Shown here: positions 1 to 9,095 of the stretch, piece after piece | Position numbering within the stretch: the first letter of the stretch is position 1 | How the letters are laid out: each line of letters opens with the position of its first letter | From: Zestosphaera sp. | GTDB lineage: Archaea > Thermoproteota > Thermoprotei_A > Sulfolobales > NBVN01 | DNA: 64,000 bases | Direction: 5' to 3' | NCBI GenBank assembly: GCA_038843015.1 | Contig: JAWBSH010000002.1 | Coordinates: 92,310-156,309 of the forward strand | The notes under the pieces: model-generated | Told to the model about the DNA's origin: nothing | Database searches by the model: none | The model's input: the letters and a program-made list of their open reading frames with translations, nothing else | Made by a program: the position numbers and the translations under genes

Positions 1-757
1 GCATGACTGAGTAGGGGTGAAGCGGCTTCTCATAAAGTTTCTGCGCGTCCCCGACCTCTATTATCTTCCCTAAGTACATGACCGCCATCCTGCTACTCAT
101 GTATTTAACTACTGAGATATCATGTGATATGAAGATATAGGTTAAATTATAGTTTCTTTGTAGGTCTTTAAGTAACTCAAGTATCTGTGCTTGAACAGAT
201 ACGTCTAGAGCTGAGGTAGGCTCATCAAGAACTATCAACTTAGGTCTTAAAATTATAGCTCTTAATATTGCAACTCTCTGTTTCTGACCACCCGATAATT
301 CGTGTGGGTACCTATACAAGTGTTCTGGTCCTAAACCTACGTTCTCCATCTCCTTAATTAAGTGTTCTTCATAATTATCTAGCTGGACACCGTGTTCTCT
401 TAGAGGCTCTAATAAAGTTTCCGCAATAGTCATCCTAGGATTTAGTGACGTATGAGGGTCTTGAAAAACCATTTGGGCATTCCTTCTAAATTCCAGTAGT
501 TTCTTTCCTCTCAGCTTGCTCACATCTTTGCCGTCAAACAAGATCTTTCCGGCTGTGGGTCTATTAAGTAGGAGTATAGTTTTGCCTAATGTGGTCTTTC
601 CGCAACCACTCTCTCCAACAATTCCTAAAGTCTCTCCCTTAAAGACGCTGAGACTTACACCATCAACTGCTCTAACTTTAGCAAATAGAGAGCCCCTTAC
701 CCTGAAGTATACTTTCAGGTCCTGTACTTCTAGTAGCGGTGGAGACAACAGACTCAC
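1..757 (-). CDS. dppF: Peptide ABC transporter ATP-binding protein, second ATPase (DppF/OppF type), 3' end cut by window edge
   Basis: ATPase of an oligopeptide/dipeptide importer; it powers uptake on the cytoplasmic face. Translating the minus strand from a GTG at 757 gives 252 residues with Walker A (GESGCGKTT), Q-loop (FQDPHTSL), signature (LSGGQKQR), Walker B (LIVLDEPTSALD) and the H-loop (ISHD), so the whole nucleotide-binding core is present. The C-terminal peptide-importer extension starts at the window edge (HPYSVM). The GTG overlaps the stop of the preceding ATPase gene as GTGA, behind a GGAGGTGA ribosome binding site, so the two are translationally coupled. The family assignment is firm; the substrate (peptide or other oligomer) is inferred from family membership. 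Confidence 0.9.
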   Translation of the reverse strand, partial: MSLLSPPLLEVQDLKVYFRVRGSLFAKVRAVDGVSLSVFKGETLGIVGESGCGKTTLGKTILLLNRPTAGKILFDGKDVSKLRGKKLLEFRRNAQMVFQDPHTSLNPRMTIAETLLEPLREHGVQLDNYEEHLIKEMENVGLGPEHLYRYPHELSGGQKQRVAILRAIILRPKLIVLDEPTSALDVSVQAQILELLKDLQRNYNLTYIFISHDISVVKYMSSRMAVMYLGKIIEVGDAQKLYEKPLHPYSVM

Positions 758-1758
758 CTCCTCAAATAAAGCCAGCAAGCAACTCTATGGTGAGGTTCTA
801 CTTCCGTCATCGGCGGTTCTTCACGTCTGCACACATCAACTGCGTAAGGACACCTGGGATAGAACCTGCAACCGGGTGGTGGGTTTATTAGTGAAGGAAC
901 CATACCGGGTATGGATTCAAGCCTCTCAATTCTCTTAAGAGGGTTAGGAACAGACCTAATTAGTAGCTGTGTGTAGGGATGCAGGGGTTTGTAATACAGG
1001 TCCGTAGTAGGCGCTTCCTCAACTATTTTGCCAGCATACATGATGTAAACTCTGTCTGAGACTTCAGCTACTATACCTAGGTTATGTGTTATTAGGATTA
1101 AGCTCATCTTATATCTTGATTGGAGTTCTTTAAGCAATTCAAGAATTTGGGCCTGAATAGTCACGTCCAAATTTGTAGTTGGTTCGTCAGCTATCAACAG
1201 TTTGGGATTATTAGATAAGCTAGTAGCTATTACTGCTCTCTGCCTCATACCACCTGATAATTCGTGCGGGTAGTTCTTGATTCTCATTTCAGGACTCGGT
1301 ATAACGACTTCTCTCAAGAGCTTTATAGCGTCTTTTAAGACTTCCTTAACTCTGGCTTTCTTATGACTAGTCACTGTCTCCACTATATGTGCGCCTATAG
1401 TGTATAATGGATCTAGTGCTGACGTAGGGTCTTGAAAGACGTAAGCTATTTCGTTGCCTCTAATATCTCTAATGACTTCATCAGAAACCTTAAGTAAGTC
1501 TACTATGTCATTATTTCTCCTTCTGAAGAGAGCTGACCCATTTTCTATTCTCCCGGGATGCTCTATGAGTCTAGTTAAAGCTCTAGTAGTCACGGTCTTC
1601 CCGCAACCTGTCTCACCAACTAGAGCGACAACTTCCCCCTCATATACGTCAAACGAAACTTTAGATACCGCATTCACTACGCCAGCATACGTATAGAACT
1701 TAACTTCAAGTTCTCTCACCTTAAGTACTTGATTATCTTGAAGTAATTCTGCCATCAC
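754..1758 (-). CDS. dppD: Peptide ABC transporter ATP-binding protein, first ATPase (DppD/OppD type)
   Basis: Full-length 334-residue ATPase of the peptide/nickel importer family. Visible motifs are Walker A (VGETGCGKTVTT, near residue 51), Q-loop (FQDPTSALDP), signature (LSGGMRQR), Walker B (LLIADEPTTNLDV) and the C-terminal oligopeptide-transporter extension with the cysteine cluster (CRFYPRCPYAVDVC) that the family uses to bind an Fe-S cluster. GTG (1758) and ATG (1755) are adjacent; the GGTGAG ribosome site suits the ATG better. It follows the permease remnant directly (stop at 1759) and overlaps dppF by 4 nt. Its membrane partner is damaged, so whether it still serves an importer is uncertain. 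Confidence 0.92.
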   Translation of the reverse strand: MMAELLQDNQVLKVRELEVKFYTYAGVVNAVSKVSFDVYEGEVVALVGETGCGKTVTTRALTRLIEHPGRIENGSALFRRRNNDIVDLLKVSDEVIRDIRGNEIAYVFQDPTSALDPLYTIGAHIVETVTSHKKARVKEVLKDAIKLLREVVIPSPEMRIKNYPHELSGGMRQRAVIATSLSNNPKLLIADEPTTNLDVTIQAQILELLKELQSRYKMSLILITHNLGIVAEVSDRVYIMYAGKIVEEAPTTDLYYKPLHPYTQLLIRSVPNPLKRIERLESIPGMVPSLINPPPGCRFYPRCPYAVDVCRREEPPMTEVEPHHRVACWLYLRR

Positions 1759-2385
1759 TTACTCACCCTCTTTAAACTCTATAGATCTCCTAGTACGCGG
1801 GTCTAGCACATCTCTCAAAGCGTCGCCGAGCAAGTTCCACCCGAGAGCTATTACAAGTAGTATGATGCCGAAGTAGAGCACTATGTGCATGGTTCTCTCA
1901 GGGAAGAAACCCCCAGCCTTAGATATGAGGTAACCTAGTTCAGGAACAGGTTCTTGAGGTCCCAGTCCTAAAAATGAGAGTGCTGCTGCAAATAGTGTTG
2001 CTGTAGCTAGATCGAACGTCATCATAACTAATATAGGAGATAGCACATTAGGTAAGATATGTTTAGTGAGTATCTTCCTTGTAGAAAGTCCTACGAGTTT
2101 AGCAGCTTCTATGAAAGGCTGCTCACGTACACTCAACACACTGCCTCTAACTATCCTGGCATAACCCGGCCACCATACAATCACCATAGCTATCCAGACC
2201 GAGATTAATGCCGCTAGCTGTGCGTACTCCTCAGGTCTTAAGCCGAAAATGAGTGAAAGGAGATCTCTAATAGGAGTATTGACCTCTAGGAAGAACCTAA
2301 TTTTCTGCGGGAGTACTGAAGCGAAAGCTATAGCGAGAATTAAGCCTGGAAAAGCTATGAAGATATCAGTTAGTCTATAAAAGAT
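1759..2385 (-). pseudogene. dppC: 5'-truncated peptide ABC transporter permease (DppC/OppC type)
   Basis: The first usable start in this frame is an ATG at 2187 (142 residues), but reading further upstream the homology continues without a start codon to an in-frame TAA at 2386-2388. That extra stretch contains the typical permease segment with RLTDIFIAFPGLILAIAFA, and the retained part has the cytoplasmic coupling-loop region (ARIVRGSVLSVREQPFIEAA) and the C-terminal signature (NLLGDALRDVLDP). DppC proteins are about 290-300 residues, so roughly the first third, including the first membrane segments, is gone, as are dppB and the solute-binding protein that normally precede it. A 38-nt AT-rich junction (2386-2423) separates it from the acetamidase gene. 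The downstream ATPases are intact, suggesting a recent deletion or rearrangement. A functional 142-residue protein cannot be excluded. Confidence 0.8.
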
Positions 2386-2423
2386 TAGAGAAAATATAAT
2401 TCTTTAAGTTAGGATAATTTAAC

Positions 2424-3725
2424 TTAAAAAGGTAGTCTGTACTGGCTCGTTACTATGTTATCTATTCTTAATTTCTCTAAGACTCTCAGCGGGACTTGTA
2501 ACGTTATTTGCACTATACCTGGTAGTCTGCCTATCTCTACTGCGCCGCTAATAGTAACTCTATTCCTTACCTCCTCAACACTCATCCCGAATAGTTTGGA
2601 AGCCCTAATGAAGCCTCTCGTGACTGCTTCGTTAATAGTGGGTCCAGACCCTATTACTTGTATAGGGGCTACAGGCTCTACCTCTATTTTTAATCTTCTA
2701 GCTAAACTCAAGACATGATCCCACTCGTCCTTCCTCCAGGGCTTAGCTAGAGGCGGTAAGTCTTCCTCAGGCGGTAGTAGTATGGGGCCTTCTAAACTTA
2801 AGTTCTTAATTACTGAAACCTCTACGATACTCTTAGCAGTAACGTCTGTCGTGTGTCCGGCAACCTCGCCATCTCCCTGCATAGCGTGAGCGTCTCCCGC
2901 ATAAATTCCTCCACCCTCTACCTTGACAGGAACTATTAGGGTAGCACCCTCCCTCACCGAGTCTATGTCTAAGTGTCCGTCAGTAAGCCTGGTCTCATAA
3001 TCTTCTTTAGTGATTGCGTAAGGGTGTGAAGCGTTTATGAGGAACCATCCAAAATCACCAGCATTGTGTGAGTCAGGTATATCGACTGCTGGTGTGCTAC
3101 CTAACTGACCTAAGAAAGGTTTTATTCTAGTTGCTAACCCGACAATATCGCTCTTACCTAACACTAGTACGGGAACCTGCTTAGAATTTCTTGGGAGAAC
3201 ACTCCAATCAGCCGCATTCTTAGCTATATCCTCAGCTATCCTCTTATTGACTGTAATGCCGACACCCAAGCTTAAATCAAACACCATAGTATAGCCGTTA
3301 ATCATCGTAAAAGGAGAGGCGGGAGCTCCACACTTCCTACACTTAACAGCATTATCTCCTATATCATCTACATAAAACTCAGGCCACGGCTCATTACATG
3401 AAGGACACTTCTTCATCACGTATGGGTCGCCAACATAACTACCTGGACGTACAGCATCAACGCCAGAGGAAGAAGCCTTAGAAAGAACTTCTATACTCAA
3501 TACTCTAATGACTATAGCATCACCTACTCTAGCGCCCTCTACAGCGACAGGAACATTAACTTCGTGACCCCCCCTTATATTAGGGGTTATCATAGGACCC
3601 CAGCAACCAGGGGAAGTAACGAACACTACCCTACCGCCATCAGCAACAGGGCCTATCATCTTAGTGTGTGGTCCTATTATACCGTTAGTCTGAACATCAT
3701 TATATACTTCTCTCTCGGCACTCAA
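2424..3725 (-). CDS. fmdA: Acetamidase/formamidase family amidohydrolase
   Basis: Hydrolyses short amides such as formamide or acetamide to the acid and ammonia. The sequence shows family blocks GPVADGGRVVFVTSPGCWGPM near the N terminus, the conserved GYTMVFDLS segment, AVDIPDSHNAGDFGWFL, and the metal-binding GDAHAMQGDGE motif. A four-cysteine zinc-ribbon-like insert (CPSCNEPW ... CRKCGAP, around residue 115-135) is present. The open frame runs to a TTG at 3776, but a TATA-like stretch lies there and a TTG at 3725 has a GGGGT site six bases ahead, so 3725 is the preferred start. It sits between the broken dpp genes and the first molybdenum hydroxylase operon. Family assignment is good; the actual substrate is unknown, and ammonia release would fit N-heterocycle catabolism. 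Confidence 0.82.
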   Translation of the reverse strand: MSAEREVYNDVQTNGIIGPHTKMIGPVADGGRVVFVTSPGCWGPMITPNIRGGHEVNVPVAVEGARVGDAIVIRVLSIEVLSKASSSGVDAVRPGSYVGDPYVMKKCPSCNEPWPEFYVDDIGDNAVKCRKCGAPASPFTMINGYTMVFDLSLGVGITVNKRIAEDIAKNAADWSVLPRNSKQVPVLVLGKSDIVGLATRIKPFLGQLGSTPAVDIPDSHNAGDFGWFLINASHPYAITKEDYETRLTDGHLDIDSVREGATLIVPVKVEGGGIYAGDAHAMQGDGEVAGHTTDVTAKSIVEVSVIKNLSLEGPILLPPEEDLPPLAKPWRKDEWDHVLSLARRLKIEVEPVAPIQVIGSGPTINEAVTRGFIRASKLFGMSVEEVRNRVTISGAVEIGRLPGIVQITLQVPLRVLEKLRIDNIVTSQYRLPF

Positions 3726-3821
3726 TACAATACCCCAAAATATGATTTTAGGGGAGGTATTTATGTATAGCTTCAAAAACTTTCTTTATCTTCAAGTTTA
3801 AAACAGTGCGCACGTTATAGC

Positions 3822-4277
3822 TTATTTGAGTGCTGTCTTAGCTACTGCCTCTATTATCTTGACGTAGCCCGTACACCTGCATAAGTTGCCTTCCAAGCTC
3901 TTCTTTACATCTTCTAAGGACTTGATTTTCTGCTTACTTATGGCAGCATAAGCCGTGAGTAGGAAGCCCGGCGTACAGAAACCACACTGTATCGCGCCTT
4001 CATCAACGAAGTTATTAACGAGTTCTCTGAATTTCGGGTCTTTCTCTAGTCCCTCAACCGTGACTACCTCTGCTCCCTCAACTTGCGGCGTTAAAATTAG
4101 GCAGGAAGTTACAGGGTTGCCGTCGAGTAGGACTGTGCACGTCCCGCACTCTCCCCGTTCACAACCCCTCTTAACGCTTCTCACACCTAGTTTTAGACGT
4201 AAAGTATCAAGAAGGATTTCATTAGGACTCACATCAACCTCAACTTCTTTCCCGTTTAGCTTGAACTTTACTATCAT
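3822..4277 (-). CDS. Molybdenum hydroxylase [2Fe-2S] small subunit, operon 1 (CoxS/XdhC type)
   Basis: Carries two [2Fe-2S] clusters that move electrons from the molybdenum site to FAD. The plant-ferredoxin-type cluster ligands are visible as C-E-R-G-E-C-G-T-C followed by a later Cys (VTSC), and the C-terminal helical domain has QCGFCTPG and GNLCRCTGY. At 151 residues it has the standard size. It is the last gene of a large-medium-small operon read on the minus strand; its ATG at 4277 overlaps the TAA of the medium subunit by one base (TAATG), indicating coupled translation. The partner subunits are of the xanthine dehydrogenase/aldehyde oxidase type, so the substrate is an N-heterocycle or aldehyde rather than CO. 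Confidence 0.93.
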   Translation of the reverse strand: MIVKFKLNGKEVEVDVSPNEILLDTLRLKLGVRSVKRGCERGECGTCTVLLDGNPVTSCLILTPQVEGAEVVTVEGLEKDPKFRELVNNFVDEGAIQCGFCTPGFLLTAYAAISKQKIKSLEDVKKSLEGNLCRCTGYVKIIEAVAKTALK

Positions 4278-5167
4278 TATTTACTCACCCCCTCTAAACC
4301 AGCTCTTTCTAGAGCCTTCAGTAGAGCGTCTTTAACTAAAACTCTAGAAATGTGTTTTCTGTATTCTGCTGAAGCTCTAACATCACTTATCGGCGAGATG
4401 TCGTTCAACACAAGCTCTGACGCCTCCTCAATGACGTCACTTCTCACCTCCTTTCCTTTTAGGAAGGACTCAACACTCCTAGCTCTAACCGGTGTCGGAG
4501 CAACAGCGTTTAAAGCTATCCTCACATCTTCAATTCTCTTATTCCTTATTTTAAGGACTGCAGCTATAGCTACTACAGAAAGTGTGAAGGAATTCCTCCT
4601 ACCTACCTTAACGTAAGAATAAGACCTAGCGAAGTCAGCATCGTAAGGCACTACTATCTCATGAAGTAGCTCAGTCTTGTACATTACGGTCTTCCTAGGT
4701 CCTGTGAAGAATTCTGTTATTGGTATTTCTCTTGTTCCTTCTATGCTTGTTAGTTTTATTTTTGCTTCGTGTACTAGGAGTGGTGGTGCTGAGTCAGCAG
4801 CAGGAGAAGCATTACACAAATTACCACCAACAGTAGCCATATTCCTAATCTGCCAGGAACCCAGCATCGAGGCCGCTTCAGCAAGAACCGGCAGCTTCTC
4901 TCTAATGACTGGAGACTCAACAATATCCTGCATTCTGGTTAGTGCGCCTATCCTGACCTTATCGCCTTCGTCAACTATGTATCTCAGGCTCTTAATTCCT
5001 GAGATATCTACTATTGTTTTTGGCTTATACCTACCAATCTTCAAGTCCACTACTAAGTCCGTCCCTCCTGCTAATACTTTAACGTCTTCCTTCCTGCTCA
5101 AGAGTCTTAAAGCTTCATCAAGTTCTGAAACACGCACATACTCTATCTCAGGTATCTTGTAGAACAC
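4277..5167 (-). CDS. Molybdenum hydroxylase FAD-binding medium subunit, operon 1 (CoxM type)
   Basis: FAD-binding electron-transfer subunit, 296 residues. The two FAD signatures are present: LAGGTDLVVDLK near residue 35 and the TVGGNLCNASPAADSAP block near residue 112; the C-terminal CO-dehydrogenase flavoprotein domain follows (VRARSVESFLKG ... SPISDVRASAEYRKH). The GTG start at 5167 follows a GGTGAGG site. Bases 4697-4852 (encoding the second FAD motif and about 50 residues) are identical to bases 10488-10643 in the paralogous gene of operon 2 although the flanks have diverged, so part of this gene was homogenised by recombination. Confidence 0.93.
   Translation of the reverse strand: MFYKIPEIEYVRVSELDEALRLLSRKEDVKVLAGGTDLVVDLKIGRYKPKTIVDISGIKSLRYIVDEGDKVRIGALTRMQDIVESPVIREKLPVLAEAASMLGSWQIRNMATVGGNLCNASPAADSAPPLLVHEAKIKLTSIEGTREIPITEFFTGPRKTVMYKTELLHEIVVPYDADFARSYSYVKVGRRNSFTLSVVAIAAVLKIRNKRIEDVRIALNAVAPTPVRARSVESFLKGKEVRSDVIEEASELVLNDISPISDVRASAEYRKHISRVLVKDALLKALERAGLEGVSK
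4697..4852 (+). repeat. 156-bp identical tract, copy 1 (within operon 1 medium subunit)
   Basis: I compared this stretch with 10488-10643 base by base and found no difference over 156 bp, while the first bases outside both ends differ and the flanking codons diverge. It encodes about 51 residues around the second FAD motif on the minus strand. Same orientation in both copies; the separation is 5791 bp. Confidence 0.95.
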
Positions 5168-5173
5168 GTGGCC

Positions 5174-7525
5174 TCACCCCCTCACCACACCTAAGAACTT
5201 AAGCACATTCTCAGGCGTCAGAGGTAATCTAGTTATGTTCACCCCCAACGCGTTGGCCACCGCATTAGAGAGTGCGGCAGGCATAGGTATCAAGGCCATC
5301 TCACCAACACCCTTAGCCCCGAAAGGACCGTACTTAAAGACATCCTCTACGTAAACAGGCTTAGCTATCTCAGGAACATCTCTTATTGTTGGTATGACGT
5401 AGTCTGTTAAGTCAGGGTTTAATATCTTGCCTTTCTCGTCAAATACTAGATGCTCCATCAGGACGTAACCCATGCCCTGAACAATAGCACCCTCAACCTG
5501 TCCCTCAACTTGTTGCGGATTTATTATTCTTCCGGCGGCTAAAGCAGGCCATACCTTAAGCACCTTGACTTGCCCAGTCCAAGTATCTACCTCTACCTCA
5601 CTTATTACTGTGATATAACTGTATGCTGGGTAAGCAAACCCCTGACCAACTGTGTCATCAAATTTACCTTTAGGTAAGAAGAAATATCCGGTTGCACTTA
5701 ATTCAACTCCTCTAGACATTGCTTCCTTAATGAGGTCTTTCCAACTCACGTATCTTGAGGGGTCGCTCTTAACCAGAGCTTTTTCGTCTTTTAATACTAC
5801 TTCCTCAGGACTCACGTTAAGCATGCTAGCCGCGAGAGAAACCAACCTCTCTCTAAGTTTCGCTGCCGCTACTAAAACCCCTATACCACCGATACTTGTT
5901 CCTCTTGAGGCGTGCGTAGCTCCAGAGTCGGGAGCGTCAGTACTTCCGAAAATCACCTTGACATGGTCTGGCGAGACACCGAGCAATTCGCAAACTATTT
6001 GTACATGTGATGAGGTAGGAGATCCCTGACCAATCTCGGTGATTCCAGTATACATAGTTACAGACCCGTCTTTCTCTATCTTAATGTAAGAGTTAGACCA
6101 ATCCGGAACTCCCCTAGAGGTGCTTATGCCATGCCACGCAACACCTATACCTATGCCTCTCTTAAACCTGCCGCTCATCTCGTTAAATTTCTTGTATTCC
6201 TCATATTTCTTTCTCCACTCCGATATCTCAGCTAATTTTCTTATGGCATCACCTACCCCGACAGAATGGTCGAGGAGCTGGCCCGTAACTGTGTACTTGC
6301 CTGGCTCTAAGATGTTCTTTAGTCTGAACTCTACGGGGTCCATACCTAGCTTCTCAGCCAACTGATCCATCTGTCTTTCAACGGCGAACTGGATTGACGC
6401 ATTACCAAAAGCTCTGAAAGAACCTTCATAAACCTTATTAGTGTAGACAGCATATCCATCTACCTTGGCGTTAGGCACTTCATAAGGACCTGAAGAGTGC
6501 ATCGTAGCTCTCCACAATATGAAGGGCGACCTATTAGCGTACGCGCCCGTATCATGTATTATCGTCACATCAATCGCTTGCAGCTTACCATCACTGCTGG
6601 CGCCACTCTTATACTTTATTATTGCTGCTTCTCTTTTCGGATGAATAATTATTGATTCTTCCCTGCTATACAGGACGAACGCGGGCTTCTTAGTTAAGTA
6701 AGCTACTAGACCTGCCTTAGCAGCCGCTAAAGGACCCTCGTCATCTTTACCTCCGAAGCCTCCCCCAACGTAAGGAACTATTATCTTAACATAGCTGGCA
6801 GGGACCCCGAGAATTTTAGCAGTTATGTCTCTTGCTAGATGCGGATATTGGATACCTCCTATGATCGTTATTCTCCCCTCCATATCAGGTATAGCTAGTG
6901 CTGCTTCAGTCTCAAGATATATGTGGTCTTGATGATGTGTCCTGTACTCGTTTTCCACTATAATATCTGATTTACTGAAGCCCTCAACAATATCTCCTTT
7001 CCTAACTTTAGTTCTGAAAGCTATATTAGAACCCGCTTCATCATGTATCAGCACATCAGTCCTCTCCAGCGCCTCTAGAGGGTCTAGAATATAGGGTAGT
7101 GGTTCGTAACTAACCTTAACTTCTTCAGCAGCCTTTAAAGCTTTATCGTAATCAGTTGCTGCAACAAGAGCTACTACCTCACCAACGTACCTAACCTTCC
7201 TTTCCGCAAGTAATGGCTGATCAGGTAACGCATAACCGACTTGATTAACTCCTGGAATGTCTCTAGCAGTAAACACTTGATTAACTCCTGGAATCTTTAA
7301 GGCATCAGTTACATCAATATTTTTAATAATTGCGTGAGGCTCAACACTAAGAACCTGCTTAATAAAGAGCGCCTCACTCATTAAGTAATCTTCCGTATAC
7401 TTGGCAGTCCCTAAAGCCTTACTCAAGGCATCAACTCTGGACACCCTCTTCCCAACAACTACGAATTCTTTGGCTTCAAGCCACTTACTAATAAGAGACT
7501 CTGGACCTACGTTGATGTGCGTCAT
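5174..7525 (-). CDS. Molybdenum hydroxylase large (molybdopterin) subunit, operon 1 (xanthine dehydrogenase/aldehyde oxidase type)
   Basis: Catalytic subunit binding the molybdopterin cofactor, about 783 residues. Cofactor motifs include GGGFGGKDDEGP near residue 255, the loop YEGSFRAFGNASIQ near residue 370, GIGQGSPTSSHV, HASRGTSIGG and the C-terminal GAKGVGEMALIP with the catalytic Glu. The selenocysteine/cysteine loop of true CO dehydrogenases (AYRCSFR) is absent, so CO oxidation is unlikely. The open frame begins with TTG at 7534; ATG at 7525 is preferred because a TATA box (about 7557-7565, minus strand) lies 36 nt ahead. First gene of operon 1. A 20-bp direct repeat (7239-7258 and 7275-7294) duplicates the IPGVNQV peptide near residue 80. 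Purine or aldehyde substrate is inferred. Confidence 0.9.
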   Translation of the reverse strand: MTHINVGPESLISKWLEAKEFVVVGKRVSRVDALSKALGTAKYTEDYLMSEALFIKQVLSVEPHAIIKNIDVTDALKIPGVNQVFTARDIPGVNQVGYALPDQPLLAERKVRYVGEVVALVAATDYDKALKAAEEVKVSYEPLPYILDPLEALERTDVLIHDEAGSNIAFRTKVRKGDIVEGFSKSDIIVENEYRTHHQDHIYLETEAALAIPDMEGRITIIGGIQYPHLARDITAKILGVPASYVKIIVPYVGGGFGGKDDEGPLAAAKAGLVAYLTKKPAFVLYSREESIIIHPKREAAIIKYKSGASSDGKLQAIDVTIIHDTGAYANRSPFILWRATMHSSGPYEVPNAKVDGYAVYTNKVYEGSFRAFGNASIQFAVERQMDQLAEKLGMDPVEFRLKNILEPGKYTVTGQLLDHSVGVGDAIRKLAEISEWRKKYEEYKKFNEMSGRFKRGIGIGVAWHGISTSRGVPDWSNSYIKIEKDGSVTMYTGITEIGQGSPTSSHVQIVCELLGVSPDHVKVIFGSTDAPDSGATHASRGTSIGGIGVLVAAAKLRERLVSLAASMLNVSPEEVVLKDEKALVKSDPSRYVSWKDLIKEAMSRGVELSATGYFFLPKGKFDDTVGQGFAYPAYSYITVISEVEVDTWTGQVKVLKVWPALAAGRIINPQQVEGQVEGAIVQGMGYVLMEHLVFDEKGKILNPDLTDYVIPTIRDVPEIAKPVYVEDVFKYGPFGAKGVGEMALIPMPAALSNAVANALGVNITRLPLTPENVLKFLGVVRG
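7239..7294 (-). repeat. 20-bp direct repeat inside the operon 1 large-subunit gene
   Basis: The plus-strand string acttgattaactcctggaat occurs at 7239-7258 and again at 7275-7294, a 36-bp (12-codon) period. It encodes IPGVNQV twice. The family normally has one PGV-type motif followed by a different IPG-N motif here, so exact base identity suggests a small local duplication or conversion event rather than selection for the same protein sequence. Confidence 0.8.
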
Positions 7526-7660
7526 GATATCCAACCAAGATTAACACAAGAGTAGATTAATAAATCTTATGTTAACTCGTCACAGAAAGAAAAATAGACC
7601 TTATGGAAGTCCTTCAACACCGATAATTACCTAGCGTCAGTGATGATGGATGAGGGTTGA

Positions 7661-9022
7661 CTACGTGGCACTCTTCTTAAGCCACAGGCCCCTCGGTTCG
7701 GTGTCTACTAATCGACTGTTTCTAACTATCACATTACCTCTTAACAAGACGTACTTTATCTCTCCCCGTAACTCCCAGCCTAAGTAAGGAGTGACTTTAT
7801 GCTTGTATTGTAGCCACTCTTCAGTTACTAACGTTTTCCCGTTAGGATCTACCACAACTAGATCGCCGTCGCTGCCTATTCTTATCGCACCCTTACGCGG
7901 CCATAAACCGAAGTACTTAGCAGGATTTTCTGAAGCTAACTTAGGTATCGTAGTAAGCTGTATTAAGCCTCTTAAAGCCATGTCAAGAATCACTGGGAAG
8001 AAAGTCTGAACGTTTGGAAAGCCTGCTGCTGCATCCCACACAGGCTTTAGCTTCTCTTCCCTAGCATGTGGTGCGTGGTCAGAACCTAAAGCACTTATTA
8101 CGCCCTCATTAACAGCCCTAAGTAGGGATTCTCTATGCACGTTACTTCTTATTGGTGGATTAACCTTAATCAGAGTTCCATACTTCGAGTAATCATCGCT
8201 ACTGAAGGTCAAGTAGTGAGGACACGTCTCACCAGTCACGTTTATGCCCTCCCTTAACGCTTCTCTAAGCAACTCAACACTCTCCCTCGACGACATATGA
8301 AGTATGTGTACTCTACCACCGGTTTTCTTAGACATCAGTATTAATTTCATGACAGCTAACTCCTCAGCTATGGGCGGTCTCGCGTCCTCATGCGCTTGCG
8401 GGTCTACCCTGCCAGAACTCTTAACCTTATTAGTAAAGTGACTTACGAGCTGGTGATCTTCTGCATGGAAAGCTACAGTAATTCCAAGTCTCGATGCCTT
8501 GCTAAGTATCTCGTAAAGAGAGCCCTCACTCGGTGGCGGTATATTGCCTGTAGTAGGGCCTAGGAAGACCTTGAATCCCACGGCACCAGCACCCATTAAG
8601 TCTTCAATTAAATGTGTGTTTGAGTCGTGCAATACTCCGTACAACGCGAAATCTACGTACGCCTTACTCTTAAGCAGTTCTGCCTTATTAACTAACTTCT
8701 GTGGCTCATCTACTGGCGGCAAAGTATTAGGTTGCTCAATGACTGTCGTAACGCCGCCTACGGCAGCAGCCACAGTTCCATGCGTGAAATCATCTTTATA
8801 CTCTAACCCAGGCTCTCTCATGTGAACGTGCTCGTCAACAAGACCTGGAAAGACGAGTAACCCATTAACGTCAAGAACCTCATTAACACTCTCAGGACTT
8901 AAGTCCTTACCTAAAGCTACTATCTTACCTTCAACTATCTTTATATCAGCTCTGAGAATACCTTCAGGAGTTACTATTAAGCCACCTTTCACTAACAGAC
9001 TATCTTGATACGTACGAGACAC
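7661..9022 (-). CDS. Cyclic amidohydrolase, allantoinase/dihydroorotase family
   Basis: Zinc hydrolase that opens cyclic amide rings, 453 residues. Metal and active-site features are visible: DEHVHMREPG near residue 61, the lysine that is carboxylated in the family (VGFKVFLGP near residue 150), HAEDHQ, HILHMSS, ETCPHYL and GSDHAPH. The C-terminal KHKVTPYLGWELRG and LRGNVIVRN match allantoinase and hydantoinase more than a classical archaeal dihydroorotase (usually nearer 390-430 residues). Context with two molybdenum hydroxylases and an acetamidase favours allantoinase-like purine breakdown; the HVHMREPG motif and pyrB/pyrE/pyrF elsewhere in the window leave pyrC possible. GTG start with GGTGAT four bases ahead. 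Confidence 0.82.
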   Translation of the reverse strand: MSRTYQDSLLVKGGLIVTPEGILRADIKIVEGKIVALGKDLSPESVNEVLDVNGLLVFPGLVDEHVHMREPGLEYKDDFTHGTVAAAVGGVTTVIEQPNTLPPVDEPQKLVNKAELLKSKAYVDFALYGVLHDSNTHLIEDLMGAGAVGFKVFLGPTTGNIPPPSEGSLYEILSKASRLGITVAFHAEDHQLVSHFTNKVKSSGRVDPQAHEDARPPIAEELAVMKLILMSKKTGGRVHILHMSSRESVELLREALREGINVTGETCPHYLTFSSDDYSKYGTLIKVNPPIRSNVHRESLLRAVNEGVISALGSDHAPHAREEKLKPVWDAAAGFPNVQTFFPVILDMALRGLIQLTTIPKLASENPAKYFGLWPRKGAIRIGSDGDLVVVDPNGKTLVTEEWLQYKHKVTPYLGWELRGEIKYVLLRGNVIVRNSRLVDTEPRGLWLKKSAT

Positions 9023-9095
9023 TTAAATCACCACATTAAACTATTAAAGAACCTTTATTAAGATGTAGTCCTAAACAAGACTCTCCGGACTTCCC

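Noticed and set aside
516..938. Plus-strand open frame of 140 codons
   Set aside because: It lies over the two dpp ATPase genes on the other strand and shows no family features or ribosome site.
7636..7660. GTGATGA near 7639 as a C box of another sRNA
   Set aside because: No D or D' box at proper distance on either side.
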